From Rhodospirillales bacterium (GTDB lineage: Bacteria; Pseudomonadota; Alphaproteobacteria; BOG-932; Roseiterribacteraceae): a DNA stretch of 38,932 nucleotides. The stretch is taken from the NCBI GenBank assembly GCA_028291345.1, contig JAQGIF010000361.1, positions 1-38,932 on the forward strand, given 5' to 3'. Positions 1-7,680 of this stretch are shown piece after piece; position 1 is the stretch's first letter; each line of letters starts with the position of its first letter. The notes beneath the pieces are model-generated. The model saw only the letters and a list, made by a program, of their open reading frames with translations. It was not told the DNA's origin and made no database searches. The translations under genes were made by a program, and so were the position numbers.

Positions 1-216
1 GAGAATCCCTCGGCCGACATTCTGAACTGCCTGGTATCCGCCGGCATTGGGATCGGTTTCCTGATAACGAGCCAGAAGGATCGGGCGCCGGCGAATGTCG
101 TGCTGCGTCCGATCGCCGATTTCTCGCTGCCGCTACCGCTGGTGCTGGCATGGCGCAAGGATCACCCATCACCGATCATTCCGAATTTCGTCACGGCGGT
201 GGTTCAGAGTGTTTAA
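1..216 (+). CDS. LysR-family transcriptional regulator, C-terminal fragment
   Basis: The open frame enters from the left edge and ends at TAA 214-216, leaving 71 residues. They read like the last part of a LysR substrate-binding domain: a segment with AGIGIGFL, then VLRPIADF, then LPLVLAWRKDHPSP before the end. This matches the family pattern of a glycine-rich turn, 'gvvlrpl', and 'lvwrkdhpsp' near the C-terminus. The DNA-binding domain lies outside the window, so target and ligand are unknown. It probably controls genes to the left or is monocistronic, because the next gene has its own ribosome-binding site about 200 bp on. The family is fairly sure; the function is not. Confidence 0.75.
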   Translation, partial: ENPSADILNCLVSAGIGIGFLITSQKDRAPANVVLRPIADFSLPLPLVLAWRKDHPSPIIPNFVTAVVQSV

Positions 217-422
217 AAAGACATTGGCCGCGCCATCTTTCTGACACCATGAGTGATAAGGATCGGTTGCGGACAACGGCATCCGTTGCCGTGTTGCGTA
301 TCCCGTTACGGCGGCGCGGGATTCCATCGCTTTGCCCGTTTAATAGTTGCCTAGAATTTGGGCTTGCCTGAACATTCTCCCCATTGGCGGGTTGTTGGGC
401 AAATAGAAGGGAGTATTCGATC

Positions 423-770
423 ATGTTGAAACATTCCGCTTTGTTATTGAGCGGTTTGATTCTGGCGGCGGGCGTCACGCTGCAGCCGCATGAGGCGCAG
501 GCGCACGTGCGTGTCGGCTTTGGTATCGGATTCGGCGTGCCATATTATGGCTATGGTTATGGCTACGAGCCTTATTATTACCCGCCGCCAGTGGTTTACG
601 CGCCGCCACCAGTAGTGTATGCGCCACCTCCGCCGCCCGTGAATTACATCGCGCGGCCGCAGCAATCCTTGTATTACTGCGATAATCCACGAGGTTATTA
701 TCCGAGCGTCCAGTCCTGTGGCAGCGGTTGGCGCGAAGTGCCGGCGTCGTCGGCACCCGACAATCGATAA
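423..770 (+). CDS. Small secreted Pro/Tyr/Gly-rich protein
   Basis: A 115-residue protein. I start it at ATG 423 rather than an upstream in-frame ATG at 384, because AGAAGGGAG lies just before 423 and a clean signal peptide then begins at residue 1. Residues 1-27 have a basic start, a hydrophobic core and an AQA cleavage site. The mature part has a GFGIGFG stretch, a YGYGYGYEPYYYPPP run, two PPPVVYAPPP repeats, and a C-terminal segment with two cysteines (YYCDNPRGYYPSVQSC) that could form one disulfide. This tail is common in small periplasmic or outer-membrane proteins of Proteobacteria with no known function. It is followed 12 bp later by a glycine-zipper lipoprotein gene, so both may serve the envelope. 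Confidence 0.7.
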   Translation: MLKHSALLLSGLILAAGVTLQPHEAQAHVRVGFGIGFGVPYYGYGYGYEPYYYPPPVVYAPPPVVYAPPPPPVNYIARPQQSLYYCDNPRGYYPSVQSCGSGWREVPASSAPDNR

Positions 771-782
771 GGGGATTTTTTT

Positions 783-1343
783 ATGAAATGCTTCCAGACA
801 ACCGCCGGCGTATTGGCGGTTTCATTGCTGGCCACCGCATGTGCCACGCCTCCCTTGGGGCCGCGCGTGTCGGTGATGCCTGGCCAGAACAAGCCGTTCG
901 AGGTGTTCCAGCAGGATCAGGCGATGTGCCGGAGCTATGCCTCGCAGGAGGTTGGCGGCGAGGCGCAGTCCGAGAATAACAAAGCGGTCGGCGGCGCCAT
1001 CCTCGGCACGGTGCTGGGCGCGGGCCTAGGGGCTGCCGTCGGCGGTGGCCGGGGCGCCGCGATCGGTGCGGCCGGCGGCGCGGTTGCCGGCACGGCGGTT
1101 GGTGCCGGCGGGTCCCAGCGCGGTCAGTATGGTATCCAGGCTCAGTACGACAACGCCTATTCGCAGTGCATGTATAGCAGGGGCAATCAGGTTCCCGGCT
1201 ATCAGTATGGCCCGCCTCCTCCTTATGGACCGCCGTCATACGGTCCGCCGTCATCCTATGGCCCGCCTCCGTCGCAGTCTTATGGCCCACCTCAGTCGCA
1301 GCCCAGTGGACCGTCGGGCTATCCGCCGGCCCCAGGCTACTAA
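783..1343 (+). CDS. Glycine-zipper lipoprotein-like envelope protein
   Basis: A 186-residue protein starting 12 bp after the previous gene, so probably in the same operon. The N-terminus is a signal sequence ending in LATAC, so Cys20 may be a lipidated residue, although alanine at -3 makes the lipobox weak. Residues about 65-110 form a glycine zipper (GGAILGTVLGAGLGAAVGGG and the following GAAIGAAGGAVAG), as in YMGG/Gly-zipper envelope proteins that insert into or span the outer membrane. The last 55 residues are low complexity with repeated YGPP units. Role: probably structural in the envelope, by family analogy only. Confidence 0.65.
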   Translation: MKCFQTTAGVLAVSLLATACATPPLGPRVSVMPGQNKPFEVFQQDQAMCRSYASQEVGGEAQSENNKAVGGAILGTVLGAGLGAAVGGGRGAAIGAAGGAVAGTAVGAGGSQRGQYGIQAQYDNAYSQCMYSRGNQVPGYQYGPPPPYGPPSYGPPSSYGPPPSQSYGPPQSQPSGPSGYPPAPGY

Positions 1344-1369
1344 TAAGGCCGGTCAGATTTCTTCCGGGC

Positions 1370-2527
1370 CTATCTGAAGGCCTGGAAGAAATCCCGGACA
1401 TCCTCAACGAATAGCCGAGCGTTTTCGAAGGCCGCGAAATGTCCGCCGCTCGGCGCGTCGTGGCGTTGGACCAGGTTATAGCTGCGCTTGATCCAGCGGT
1501 CGGGCGCGGGAACGGCGATATCGTCGGGGAAGAGCAACATCGCCGTCGGAATATCGACGAAGCCGCCCTGGGGCAGCCGCCGGCCGCTGCCGTCGAGCAG
1601 CGATTTATAAAGCCAGGCGGCCGCGTTAGACCCGGTCAGCCAATAGATCATGACATTGGCCAGCAGATGGTCGTGATCGAACGGCGGGGCGACGTCCCGG
1701 CCCGGCACGCTCCAGCCGTGGAATTTCTCCAATATCCAGGCGGCGATCCCGACTGGCGAGTCGGTCAAGCCATAGCTCAATGTTTGCGGCTTGGTGCCAT
1801 TGACCTGGTGATAGGCGATCTCGCCATCGCGCCGCGCGGTGTTGCGCCGGGTCCAGTCTTCCTCTTCGGCCGTCAGCGGGTCGCTGTCCGGGATATGCGG
1901 ATTGAAGCCGACGATATTGAGATGGATCGCCTTCAGCCGTTCGGGATGATCCAACGCCAGCCAGGAGGTGACGATGCCGCCCCAATCACCGCCCTGCGCG
2001 ACATAGCGATCGCAGCCCAGCACGTCGATCATCAGCTTGGACCATGCCGGCGCGATATCGCGCGGCGCGATCGGTGCGTCCGGCGGATCGGAAAAACCAT
2101 AGCCCGGCAGGCTGGGCACGACGACGGTAAAGCCGTCGGCGGCATTTCCACTGAAGCGTTCGGGATGCGCCAGCGGTTCGATCACATCCAGGAACTCGAC
2201 GACCGATCCCGGCCAACCATGGGTCAGGATCAGCGGCAGCGGATTGGGGCCCGAGCCCCGCTCCAGGATGAAATGCACCTGCTTGCCGTCGATGGTCGCC
2301 TTGTAATTGGGAAAGCGATTGAGCGCCGCCTCCGACTTCCGCCAGTCATAGCCGTCGCGCCAGTAATCGACGATGCCGCGCATGTAGGACAGGCTGGCGC
2401 CATAGGTCCAGGGCGGCGCCTTGGCCTCGATCGGCCAACGCGTTTGCGCCAGGCGGGTTTTGAGGTCGGTGAGGACTTCGTCGGGGACGGCAATCTTGAA
2501 CGGTTCGGCGTGGATGGCGTCGTACAT
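1370..2527 (-). CDS. Epoxide hydrolase (alpha/beta hydrolase with N-terminal EHN domain)
   Basis: Soluble or microsomal-type epoxide hydrolase, expected to convert an epoxide to a diol through a covalent ester intermediate. The family N-terminal domain (FKIAVPDEVLTDLKTRLAQTRWP) is followed by the hydrolase fold. Counting from the upstream ATG at 2548, I see the oxyanion motif HGWPGS at 110-115, the nucleophile Asp188 in QGGDWGG, an acidic pair at 342-343 and the catalytic His370 in SGGHFAAFE. The start at 2527 is preferred because GGGAAATCA precedes it, while the ATG at 2548 has no clear ribosome-binding site. It lies behind the nitronate monooxygenase gene on the same strand, separated by a large palindromic repeat. 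Physiological substrate unknown; an epoxide arising during catabolism is a reasonable guess. Confidence 0.9.
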   Translation of the reverse strand: MYDAIHAEPFKIAVPDEVLTDLKTRLAQTRWPIEAKAPPWTYGASLSYMRGIVDYWRDGYDWRKSEAALNRFPNYKATIDGKQVHFILERGSGPNPLPLILTHGWPGSVVEFLDVIEPLAHPERFSGNAADGFTVVVPSLPGYGFSDPPDAPIAPRDIAPAWSKLMIDVLGCDRYVAQGGDWGGIVTSWLALDHPERLKAIHLNIVGFNPHIPDSDPLTAEEEDWTRRNTARRDGEIAYHQVNGTKPQTLSYGLTDSPVGIAAWILEKFHGWSVPGRDVAPPFDHDHLLANVMIYWLTGSNAAAWLYKSLLDGSGRRLPQGGFVDIPTAMLLFPDDIAVPAPDRWIKRSYNLVQRHDAPSGGHFAAFENARLFVEDVRDFFQAFR

Positions 2528-2569
2528 TGATTTCCCAATTCCGCTCATGGTGGGCTCGGCCTGAAAAGC

Positions 2570-2712
2570 GAAACGCCAAGGCGCCAGGACGCCAAGAGAC
2601 GTCGTTTATCCGCAGATTTCGCAGATTTATGCAGAAAGAAATAAAAATTCCTGAGTTTCAATCTGCGCAATCTGCGGATAAATTTCTTGGCGCCTTGGTG
2701 TCTTGGCGTTTC
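2570..2712. repeat. Long palindromic intergenic repeat, CCGCAGATT family, copy 1
   Basis: An imperfect inverted repeat fills most of the gap between two minus-strand genes. The left arm (about 2570-2629) runs GAAACGCCAAG, then a second CGCCAAGA-type block, then TTTATCCGCAGATT and CGCAGATT. The right arm (about 2656-2712) is its reverse complement with a few mismatches and a 5-base insertion in the left arm. The loop is roughly 25 bases of A-rich DNA. If transcribed it would fold into a very long hairpin. A shorter relative lies at 4751-4820. It has no coding frame and looks like a dispersed non-coding repeat. Confidence 0.85.
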
Positions 2713-2741
2713 AACTTAATCAGATGCTCGCGACTTTCACG

Positions 2742-3848
2742 TTACTCTGAAACCAGTTCGATCATTCGCTCCGTCGTGTCGGCATATTCGTTCAGTATGT
2801 CGTAGATCACCTGCTTGACGGTGTTCTCTTCTTTCATATCGCCGACGATCTGGCCGACGGGGCAGGTCAGGAACTCCTTGTTGCGGGCGCGCTCGATGCG
2901 CAGACGCGGTTCGGTATTGACCATTGTTTGCCACGGCATGCCCAGGAATTTGGGTGCGCCCGGCTGTTCCCAGGCCTCGGTCAGCTTGCTCTTCAGCAGG
3001 CGGGCGGGCTTGCCGGTGCGCGAGCGGCTTTGCACCGCATCTTCAGCCTTGGCGGCGTAGAGCCGTTCCTTCATCTCGGGCAGCAGGTCGCTCTGGGTCG
3101 TGCCGAGCCAGACCGACCCGCACCAGATGCCTTCGCAGCCAAGCGCCAGCGCCGCCGCCATCTGCCGACCACGGGCGATGCCGCCGGCGCCCAGCACGGG
3201 CAGGGGGGCGACGGCGTCGACCACCTGGGGCCACAGGATCATCGAGGAGATCGTGCCGGTATGGCCGCCGGCCTCGGACCCTTGGGCGACGATGAGATCG
3301 ACCCCGGCCTCTTTCTGGCGCAGCGCATGCTCGACCTTGCCGACCAGCGAGCCGACCTTGATGCCCAGGCTATGAACATGATCGACCATTTCGCGCGGCG
3401 GCGTGCCCAACGCATTGACGACCAGCTTGATCGGATGCTTCAGCGCGATCTCCAGGCAGCGCAGGCTCTCCGCCTTGGTCATTGTGATCCGGGACACTTC
3501 CTCCTGCAGGCTAGTGTCGCCATCCGGCAAGCGGGGAATTCCGGCATCATCCAGCAGCTTGCGCAGGAACTGCACCTGCTCCTGCGGCAACTCTTCGACA
3601 TGAATCTGGCGGCTGTGCGCCTCCGCGTCGGCATTGTTGGGCATCAGCAGATCGACGCCATAGGGTCGCCCGCCAATATGATCGTCGATCCATTTCAGCT
3701 CGACCTCAAGCTGTTCTGCGGTGTAATAGCCAACCCCGAGCACGCCCAGCCCGCCGGCCTTCGACACCTCGACCACCACGTCGCGGCAATGCGAAAACGC
3801 GAAAATCGGCGCTTCGATGCCAAACATCTCGCATAGGCTGGTCTTCAT
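2742..3848 (-). CDS. Nitronate monooxygenase (2-nitropropane dioxygenase family)
   Basis: A 368-residue FMN-dependent TIM-barrel enzyme of the nitronate monooxygenase family, which oxidises alkyl nitronates and related substrates. I begin at ATG 3848 (MKTSLCEMFGIEAPIF), preceded by AGGGGAATGAC, instead of the in-frame ATG at 3911 that lacks a ribosome-binding site and adds a non-conserved leader. Visible motifs: GGLGVLGVG (residues 32-40), VAQGSEAGGHTG around 188-198 with His196 as the likely catalytic base, and LGAGGIARG (219-227) for phosphate binding of FMN. It is divergent from a TetR regulator at 4045, which may control it. Members near acyl-CoA catabolic genes sometimes act on other substrates (some are annotated enoyl reductase-like), so the substrate is open. 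Confidence 0.88.
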   Translation of the reverse strand: MKTSLCEMFGIEAPIFAFSHCRDVVVEVSKAGGLGVLGVGYYTAEQLEVELKWIDDHIGGRPYGVDLLMPNNADAEAHSRQIHVEELPQEQVQFLRKLLDDAGIPRLPDGDTSLQEEVSRITMTKAESLRCLEIALKHPIKLVVNALGTPPREMVDHVHSLGIKVGSLVGKVEHALRQKEAGVDLIVAQGSEAGGHTGTISSMILWPQVVDAVAPLPVLGAGGIARGRQMAAALALGCEGIWCGSVWLGTTQSDLLPEMKERLYAAKAEDAVQSRSRTGKPARLLKSKLTEAWEQPGAPKFLGMPWQTMVNTEPRLRIERARNKEFLTCPVGQIVGDMKEENTVKQVIYDILNEYADTTERMIELVSE

Positions 3849-4044
3849 GTCATTCCCCTGTTTGGCGAACGGTTTTGGAGCCGGCGCCTGATATTTCCTG
3901 ACCGCCTGCATATCGGGTTCGAAACTGTTTTGCCAGTTCCGGCGTGTCTACCCAGGCGGCTTAACCGCGCATCGCACCAGAATCGTTGCGCATCGAATCT
4001 GTCCGCCATAGACTTCGCCGTCCTCGGCCCGATCGGAGACGCAT

Positions 4045-4728
4045 ATGCGGCGTTCTGCTCTATCGATTGAAACCCGGCCTGTCGCGCGGCAAAGCCTGCG
4101 TCCGGTGATCGAGCGTGGCCCGACCGAACTGCAGCAGCTGCAGAAGCGCACCAGCCACGAAAAACTGCTGGAGGCGGGACGCCAGTCCTTCGCCGAGCTG
4201 AGTTATGCCGGAACGACCATCGACCATATCGTAAGCCGCGCGGCGGTGAATCGCAGTACCTTCTATCGCCATTTCGACAGCAAGTTCGCGCTGGCGCAGG
4301 ATCTTTACACCCATTTCTGGCCGCTGCTGTTCTCGGAATATGAGCGGCTGTCGTCAGCCGATCCGAGTGCGGCGGAGATCGAGGAATGGGTCGGCCATCT
4401 GCTCGTTTTCTATCGCGCCAATAAGCCGCTCTATCTGACGTTGGGCCAGATTCCGCTGCTCGAGCCGGAAGGCGCGGAGTGGGAGGAAAAGGTGCGGCTG
4501 GAAGTCATCGCACGTCTAGGGAGGACGATTCCCGCCTTTCGCCGCACCTCCTCACCGGCCGAGTCCAGCTCCGAATTGCGGGTGAAAACGCGGATGTGGA
4601 TGCTGCAATTCGAACATGCCGTCTTCCGGCTCGCTTTTCGGGAAGAGGGACCCGACACGCCCGCGCTGCTTAAATTCGTGATCGACGATATGCGGCGCTT
4701 CATCCGCGAAGAGGCGGGGCCAGTCTAA
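4045..4728 (+). CDS. TetR-family transcriptional regulator
   Basis: A 227-residue regulator with GGAG six bases before ATG 4045. After a 35-residue basic leader the TetR DNA-binding domain is clear at about residues 37-85: KLLEAGRQSFAELSYAGTTI followed by the recognition helix VNRSTFYRHFDSKFAL. The C-terminal part is the variable ligand-binding helical region. The 196-bp gap to the divergent nitronate monooxygenase gene is the obvious control region, so repression of that gene and of itself is likely by the usual TetR arrangement. The inducer is unknown. Its layout resembles the second TetR at 34198: a long N-terminal arm before the HTH and divergence from an oxygenase gene. Confidence 0.88.
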   Translation: MRRSALSIETRPVARQSLRPVIERGPTELQQLQKRTSHEKLLEAGRQSFAELSYAGTTIDHIVSRAAVNRSTFYRHFDSKFALAQDLYTHFWPLLFSEYERLSSADPSAAEIEEWVGHLLVFYRANKPLYLTLGQIPLLEPEGAEWEEKVRLEVIARLGRTIPAFRRTSSPAESSSELRVKTRMWMLQFEHAVFRLAFREEGPDTPALLKFVIDDMRRFIREEAGPV

Positions 4729-4750
4729 CATCCAGTAATCGTTAGGGCTT

Positions 4751-4820
4751 AATCTGCGCTCCAGCTGCGTAATCCGTGGATAAAACTCGTCCGCAGACTA
4801 CGCAGATTTACACAGAAAAA
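4751..4820. repeat. Palindromic repeat, CCGCAGATT family, degenerate copy 2
   Basis: AATCTGCG, a GCTGCGTAATCCGTGGATAAAA block and, on the other side, TCCGCAGACTACGCAGATTTACACAGAAAAA form a smaller inverted repeat with the same core words as the copy at 2570-2712 (TTTATCCGCAGATT and CGCAGATT). The outer GGCGCCTTGGCG-type arms of copy 1 are missing. It sits in the 118-bp gap between the convergent TetR and YXWGQ-type genes. Confidence 0.75.
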
Positions 4821-4846
4821 CGTTCTCTTTCCCGGAGCTTGACCGA

Positions 4847-5980
4847 TCAGTGATGATCGTGGCCTTCGCCGCCGCCATGCGGTGCGCCGCCACCGCCACC
4901 GTGCGGAGCGCCGCCCCCGCCATGAGGCGCCGCCGCGGGGCGCGGTTGGGCGGCGCGTGCCGTCGGATGCGGGGCAGCATGCGGCGACCCCGCAGGCCCG
5001 GCATGGGTAGCCGGCCGGGCTGCCGCGTGCGGTTGCATGGGGGAGCGCGGCGCCCTGGGCGCGGCAGACGGTCTTGCCGCATGCTCCGCGTGGTTCATGG
5101 CCGCCGCCGGCCGCGCGCCGGGGGCTATTTCGGCGCGGGCCGCGGCTTCCCGCCGGCCTGCGCCCTCAGGACGACCCCGGCCTGCATGCTCGGCTGAGCC
5201 ATGGGCAGCGCCAACCGGGGCGCGAACGGCCTCCGAGTGGACTGCGCCCGGGCCGGCCGCGCGAGCGGCGACGGCGCCGCGTCCACTGAATTCGCCGGGT
5301 CGGGCTGTGGCGGCGACTTGCGGCCGGCCATGATTGGCCGTAGCCCGGAAAGCGGGGTTGCCCGCCGCCGATTGGAAATGATGCATCTGCGCGCCGGTTG
5401 GCTGAACATGTTGCTCATGTTCGAAAGCGGTCTGCTCGGGGGTGGGGCGCGCGTGGATCCCGCCGTTCCCGCCGTTGAAGCTGATATGGTTATAGGTGTT
5501 GTGGGCGAAATTCTCGCGATAGACATTGTCGAAATGACGGCCACCGAAATTCACAGCTAGGCTATTATAGGCGAAGGCGCCCCGGTTCCACCGGCCGCCG
5601 AAGAAGCCGACTCCGTTGTAGCCGTAGCCGTAATCGACGCCGCCATAGAATCCAACGTGGGGTCCCCAATAGCCGGGATGGAAGCCATAGAGGCCATCAT
5701 CGAAGCCCCACCAGGCCGGCGTCCAATACAGGCCGACCGAAGGCGGCTCGACCCAGGTGCCCGGGACCCAATAATAGCCGTCACCGTCGGCATAGGCCCA
5801 GTAGCCCGGCGTCCAGATATAGCCTGGGCCGGGAATCGGCGGCTGCACATAGACTGGCAAGGGCGGTGGCGCGATCGGCACCGATATGCTGACCGCGATC
5901 TGCGCCGACGCGGGCGTGGCTGCCGGAACCGCCATCGCCAAGCCGAGAATGACCGGAATGCAATAGGGTGAGAAACGCAT
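4847..5980 (-). CDS. YXWGQ-repeat-type secreted protein with His/Ala/Pro-rich tail
   Basis: A 377-residue exported protein with GAGG eight bases before ATG 5980. Residues 1-26 are a signal peptide ending in PASAQ. Residues about 30-120 carry aromatic repeats of the YXWGQ kind (GYIWTPGYWAY, GYYWVPGTWVEPP, GLYWTPAWWGF, FHPGYWGPHVGFYGG) that are expected to form short beta hairpins. After about residue 180 the protein becomes low complexity, rich in Ala, His, Pro, Arg and Gly, and ends in GGGGAPHGGG-type repeats and a GHDHH terminus that could bind metal. Proteins of this kind are common in Proteobacteria and have no established function. It is convergent with the TetR gene across repeat copy 2. 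Confidence 0.75.
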   Translation of the reverse strand: MRFSPYCIPVILGLAMAVPAATPASAQIAVSISVPIAPPPLPVYVQPPIPGPGYIWTPGYWAYADGDGYYWVPGTWVEPPSVGLYWTPAWWGFDDGLYGFHPGYWGPHVGFYGGVDYGYGYNGVGFFGGRWNRGAFAYNSLAVNFGGRHFDNVYRENFAHNTYNHISFNGGNGGIHARPTPEQTAFEHEQHVQPTGAQMHHFQSAAGNPAFRATANHGRPQVAATARPGEFSGRGAVAARAAGPGAVHSEAVRAPVGAAHGSAEHAGRGRPEGAGRREAAARAEIAPGARPAAAMNHAEHAARPSAAPRAPRSPMQPHAAARPATHAGPAGSPHAAPHPTARAAQPRPAAAPHGGGGAPHGGGGGAPHGGGEGHDHH

Positions 5981-6175
5981 GTTCGGTGCCTCGGTCGATC
6001 AAGGCGGCCGGATTGTCGCCCTCTTTACAACTGGAACGCTGGCCGAAGGGGTTTCGCGCCTTTCCGCAGCATTAAATCGCCGTAATTCCATTCAACGCGG
6101 CGCTTTCGTGGATGTTCCGCGATGGATTAGGATGCCTGCCCGTCGCCCTTTGAGCTATCGAATATCGGATCGCCA

Positions 6176-6592
6176 ATGGACCTGTTGATCAACATCGATG
6201 TGCCGGATCTGGAGCGCGCGCTGGCGTTCTATACGCAGGCGTTCGACCTTGACGTCAGGCGGCGCTTCGGCGAGCAGGGTGCCGAACTGACCGGTTGGCC
6301 GGTCTCCCTGTTTCTTTTGCAAAAGGAAACCGGGTCGAAGGGCGCAGGCGATGCGCTGAGGACCTATGAACGCCATTGGACGCCCGTGCATCTGGATGTC
6401 GTGGTCGATGACATTAACGAGGCGGTAGCCCGTGCCGTCGCGGCCGGGGCGCGGGTCGAGCGAGGCGTGCGAATGTCGGTCTGGGGCAAGATCGCAGAAC
6501 TGGCCGACCCGTTCGGCCACGGTCTCTGTCTAATCGAATTCCTGAATCGCGGCTATGACGAAATCGCGGACCTCGATCCGGCAGCCATATAG
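6176..6592 (+). CDS. VOC (glyoxalase/bleomycin-resistance) family protein
   Basis: A 138-residue single-domain vicinal-oxygen-chelate protein. The first beta-alpha-beta unit (LLINIDVPDLERALAFYTQAFDL) and the second (VHLDVVVDDINEAVARAVAAGARV, then ADPFGHGLCLIEF) are both present. The family metal positions can be traced to Asn/Asp near residue 8, His72 in PVHLDV and Glu122 in LIEF. Enzymes of this fold are isomerases, extradiol dioxygenases or resistance proteins, and this short form cannot be assigned further. The ribosome-binding site is weak. The 3' end overlaps a 44-bp segment that recurs at 7011-7054. Confidence 0.8.
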   Translation: MDLLINIDVPDLERALAFYTQAFDLDVRRRFGEQGAELTGWPVSLFLLQKETGSKGAGDALRTYERHWTPVHLDVVVDDINEAVARAVAAGARVERGVRMSVWGKIAELADPFGHGLCLIEFLNRGYDEIADLDPAAI

Positions 6593-6626
6593 CGCCGCTC
6601 GCCCAAGACGACGCTATAGAACACGT
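6583..6626. repeat. 44-bp direct repeat, copy A (resembles 7011-7054)
   Basis: Thirty-six of 44 bases match 7011-7054, and all eight differences are transitions. In copy B this DNA encodes, on the minus strand, the tail VFYNAASGERRYVA of the small membrane protein. Copy A read in the same frame gives VFYSVVLGERRYMA with no gene around it, so it looks like a stranded fragment of a duplicated gene end. It overlaps the last codons of the VOC gene. Confidence 0.6.
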
Positions 6627-6992
6627 ATCCCAATCGCGTGGCCGCCGCCCCCTCGAGCAGCCCGACGTCAGCACGCTGTGAATGGGCGCAGTGTCTATCA
6701 ATCATGCCGCGCCATGGTAGATTTCTTCCCGCAAATTCCGCCTTAATGAAAATCCTGAATCGTTACATTTTTAGGCTCAGCCGATCCCGTTGGCGATTCC
6801 AAACAAATCCACCTCTGATCGTCGATGCGGATACTATACTTTCCAGCCAGATCCCCGCTGACCGACGCACAATCATGTACGAATTTGTAGGCGCGGTACG
6901 ATCTTGCGATCAAGTGCTGTGCATATGGCGAGGAAATTGCGCGCGCCGTCCGTCCAAGGCGGCGGCATGAGCGAGAAGGTCGCGTTACCAGC
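6593..6992. other. Gene-poor gap of about 400 bp with relic sequences
   Basis: No intact gene is supported here. It holds the end of the 44-bp duplicated segment and, on the minus strand, the HigB-like relic at 6743-6868. Open frames in the rest have no recognisable domain or ribosome-binding site. Confidence 0.6.
6743..6868 (-). pseudogene. HigB-type toxin C-terminal relic
   Basis: Read on the minus strand to TAA 6743-6745, the last 41 codons give SGDLAGKYSIRIDDQ followed by RWICL and ending in NVTIQDFH. This tracks the end of HigB/RelE-like toxins, whose usual pattern is GDRAGQYSIRINDQWRICF and then VEIVDYH. The N-terminal half of the fold (about 50 residues) cannot be found upstream in any frame, and no HigA antitoxin follows: a short frame beginning MARHD stops at once. 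The conserved QWRICF is altered to QRWICL. A remnant of a degraded toxin-antitoxin module is the best reading. Confidence 0.65.
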
Positions 6993-7289
6993 TCACGTTG
7001 CTGCCCCGGCGGCCACATAGCGCCGTTCGCCCGAGGCGGCGTTATAAAACACGTCGACGGTCTTTCCGGTTTCCGGATCGACGAAGCGTTCGCCGGTATG
7101 GGTCCAACCGCGACCCGGCTGGTCGGAGAGCACGGGCTTATAGAGCACCCGTTCAAACACGGTGCCGACGGTGATCGCGCCGCCCATGAGCAGAAGCCAC
7201 AATGTCAGCCCGGGCAGGTGGCTTATCGCCGAAAGCGCACCACCGATCAGTAGCGCGATCCCCAGGCTTGTAACGGCGATGCGGAGCAT
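6993..7289 (-). CDS. Small membrane protein with two TM segments, paired with YbjQ
   Basis: A 98-residue protein of unknown family. Two hydrophobic segments lie at about residues 4-22 and 25-45, followed by a hydrophilic tail with the phrase RFVDPETGKTVDVFYNAASGERRYVA. Its ATG follows the stop of the ybjQ-type gene by a single base, so the two are almost certainly translated from one message. The tail could be periplasmic or cytoplasmic. I do not recognise a function. The coding sequence for the last residues recurs as a stranded copy at 6583-6626. Confidence 0.65.
   Translation of the reverse strand: MLRIAVTSLGIALLIGGALSAISHLPGLTLWLLLMGGAITVGTVFERVLYKPVLSDQPGRGWTHTGERFVDPETGKTVDVFYNAASGERRYVAAGAAT
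7011..7054. repeat. 44-bp direct repeat, copy B (resembles 6583-6626)
   Basis: The functional copy, lying inside the 3' end of the small membrane-protein gene. Copy A at 6583-6626 matches 36 of 44 bases, with only transitions between them. Confidence 0.6.
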
Positions 7290-7290
7290 C

Positions 7291-7614
7291 TCAGGCTACC
7301 GGCTCGACCACGACGGCGGTGCCATAGGCGACGATCTCGCTCATGGTCTGACCGATTTCGGCGGAATCGAAGCGCATCATGACGATGGCGTTCGCGCCCA
7401 TCGCCGTGGCGTTCGTAACTAGCCGATCGATGGCGTGGCGACGGGCCTCCTCAAGCAGGCGCGTATATTCGTGGATTTCGCCGCCGACGATCGAGCGCAG
7501 CCCGGCCATGAAATTCCCGCCGATTCCCCGGCTGCGGACCACAACCCCGAAAACCTGCCCCAGCGAGGCGACGACACGATGTCCGGCTATGTTTTCCGTC
7601 GTCACGATCAACAT
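7291..7614 (-). CDS. ybjQ: YbjQ/UPF0145 family protein
   Basis: A 107-residue protein of the YbjQ (UPF0145, putative heavy-metal-binding) family, of almost exactly the usual length. Conserved features are the start LIVTTENIAGHRV, the GVVVRSRGIG turn, a GGEIHEYTRLLEEAR helix, the NAIVMMRFDS strand and the closing AYGTAVVVEP. The fold forms a pentameric ring in solved relatives; a physiological role is not established. It is followed with one base between by a two-TM protein gene, so its product may act at the membrane. Confidence 0.85.
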   Translation of the reverse strand: MLIVTTENIAGHRVVASLGQVFGVVVRSRGIGGNFMAGLRSIVGGEIHEYTRLLEEARRHAIDRLVTNATAMGANAIVMMRFDSAEIGQTMSEIVAYGTAVVVEPVA

Positions 7615-7680
7615 GCTGAAGCTCCGTCACCTTGTTGCGGTGCGGAGGACATTAGCACCCTGTGAATAGCCAGGCGAGCA

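Noticed and set aside
1439-2530. Long plus-strand open frame opposite the epoxide hydrolase gene
   Set aside because: Composition is dominated by Arg, Asp, Ala and Gly typical of antisense frames in GC-rich DNA; the minus strand has complete epoxide hydrolase motifs.
2928-3836. Long plus-strand open frame opposite the nitronate monooxygenase gene
   Set aside because: Antisense shadow; no domain and no ribosome-binding site.
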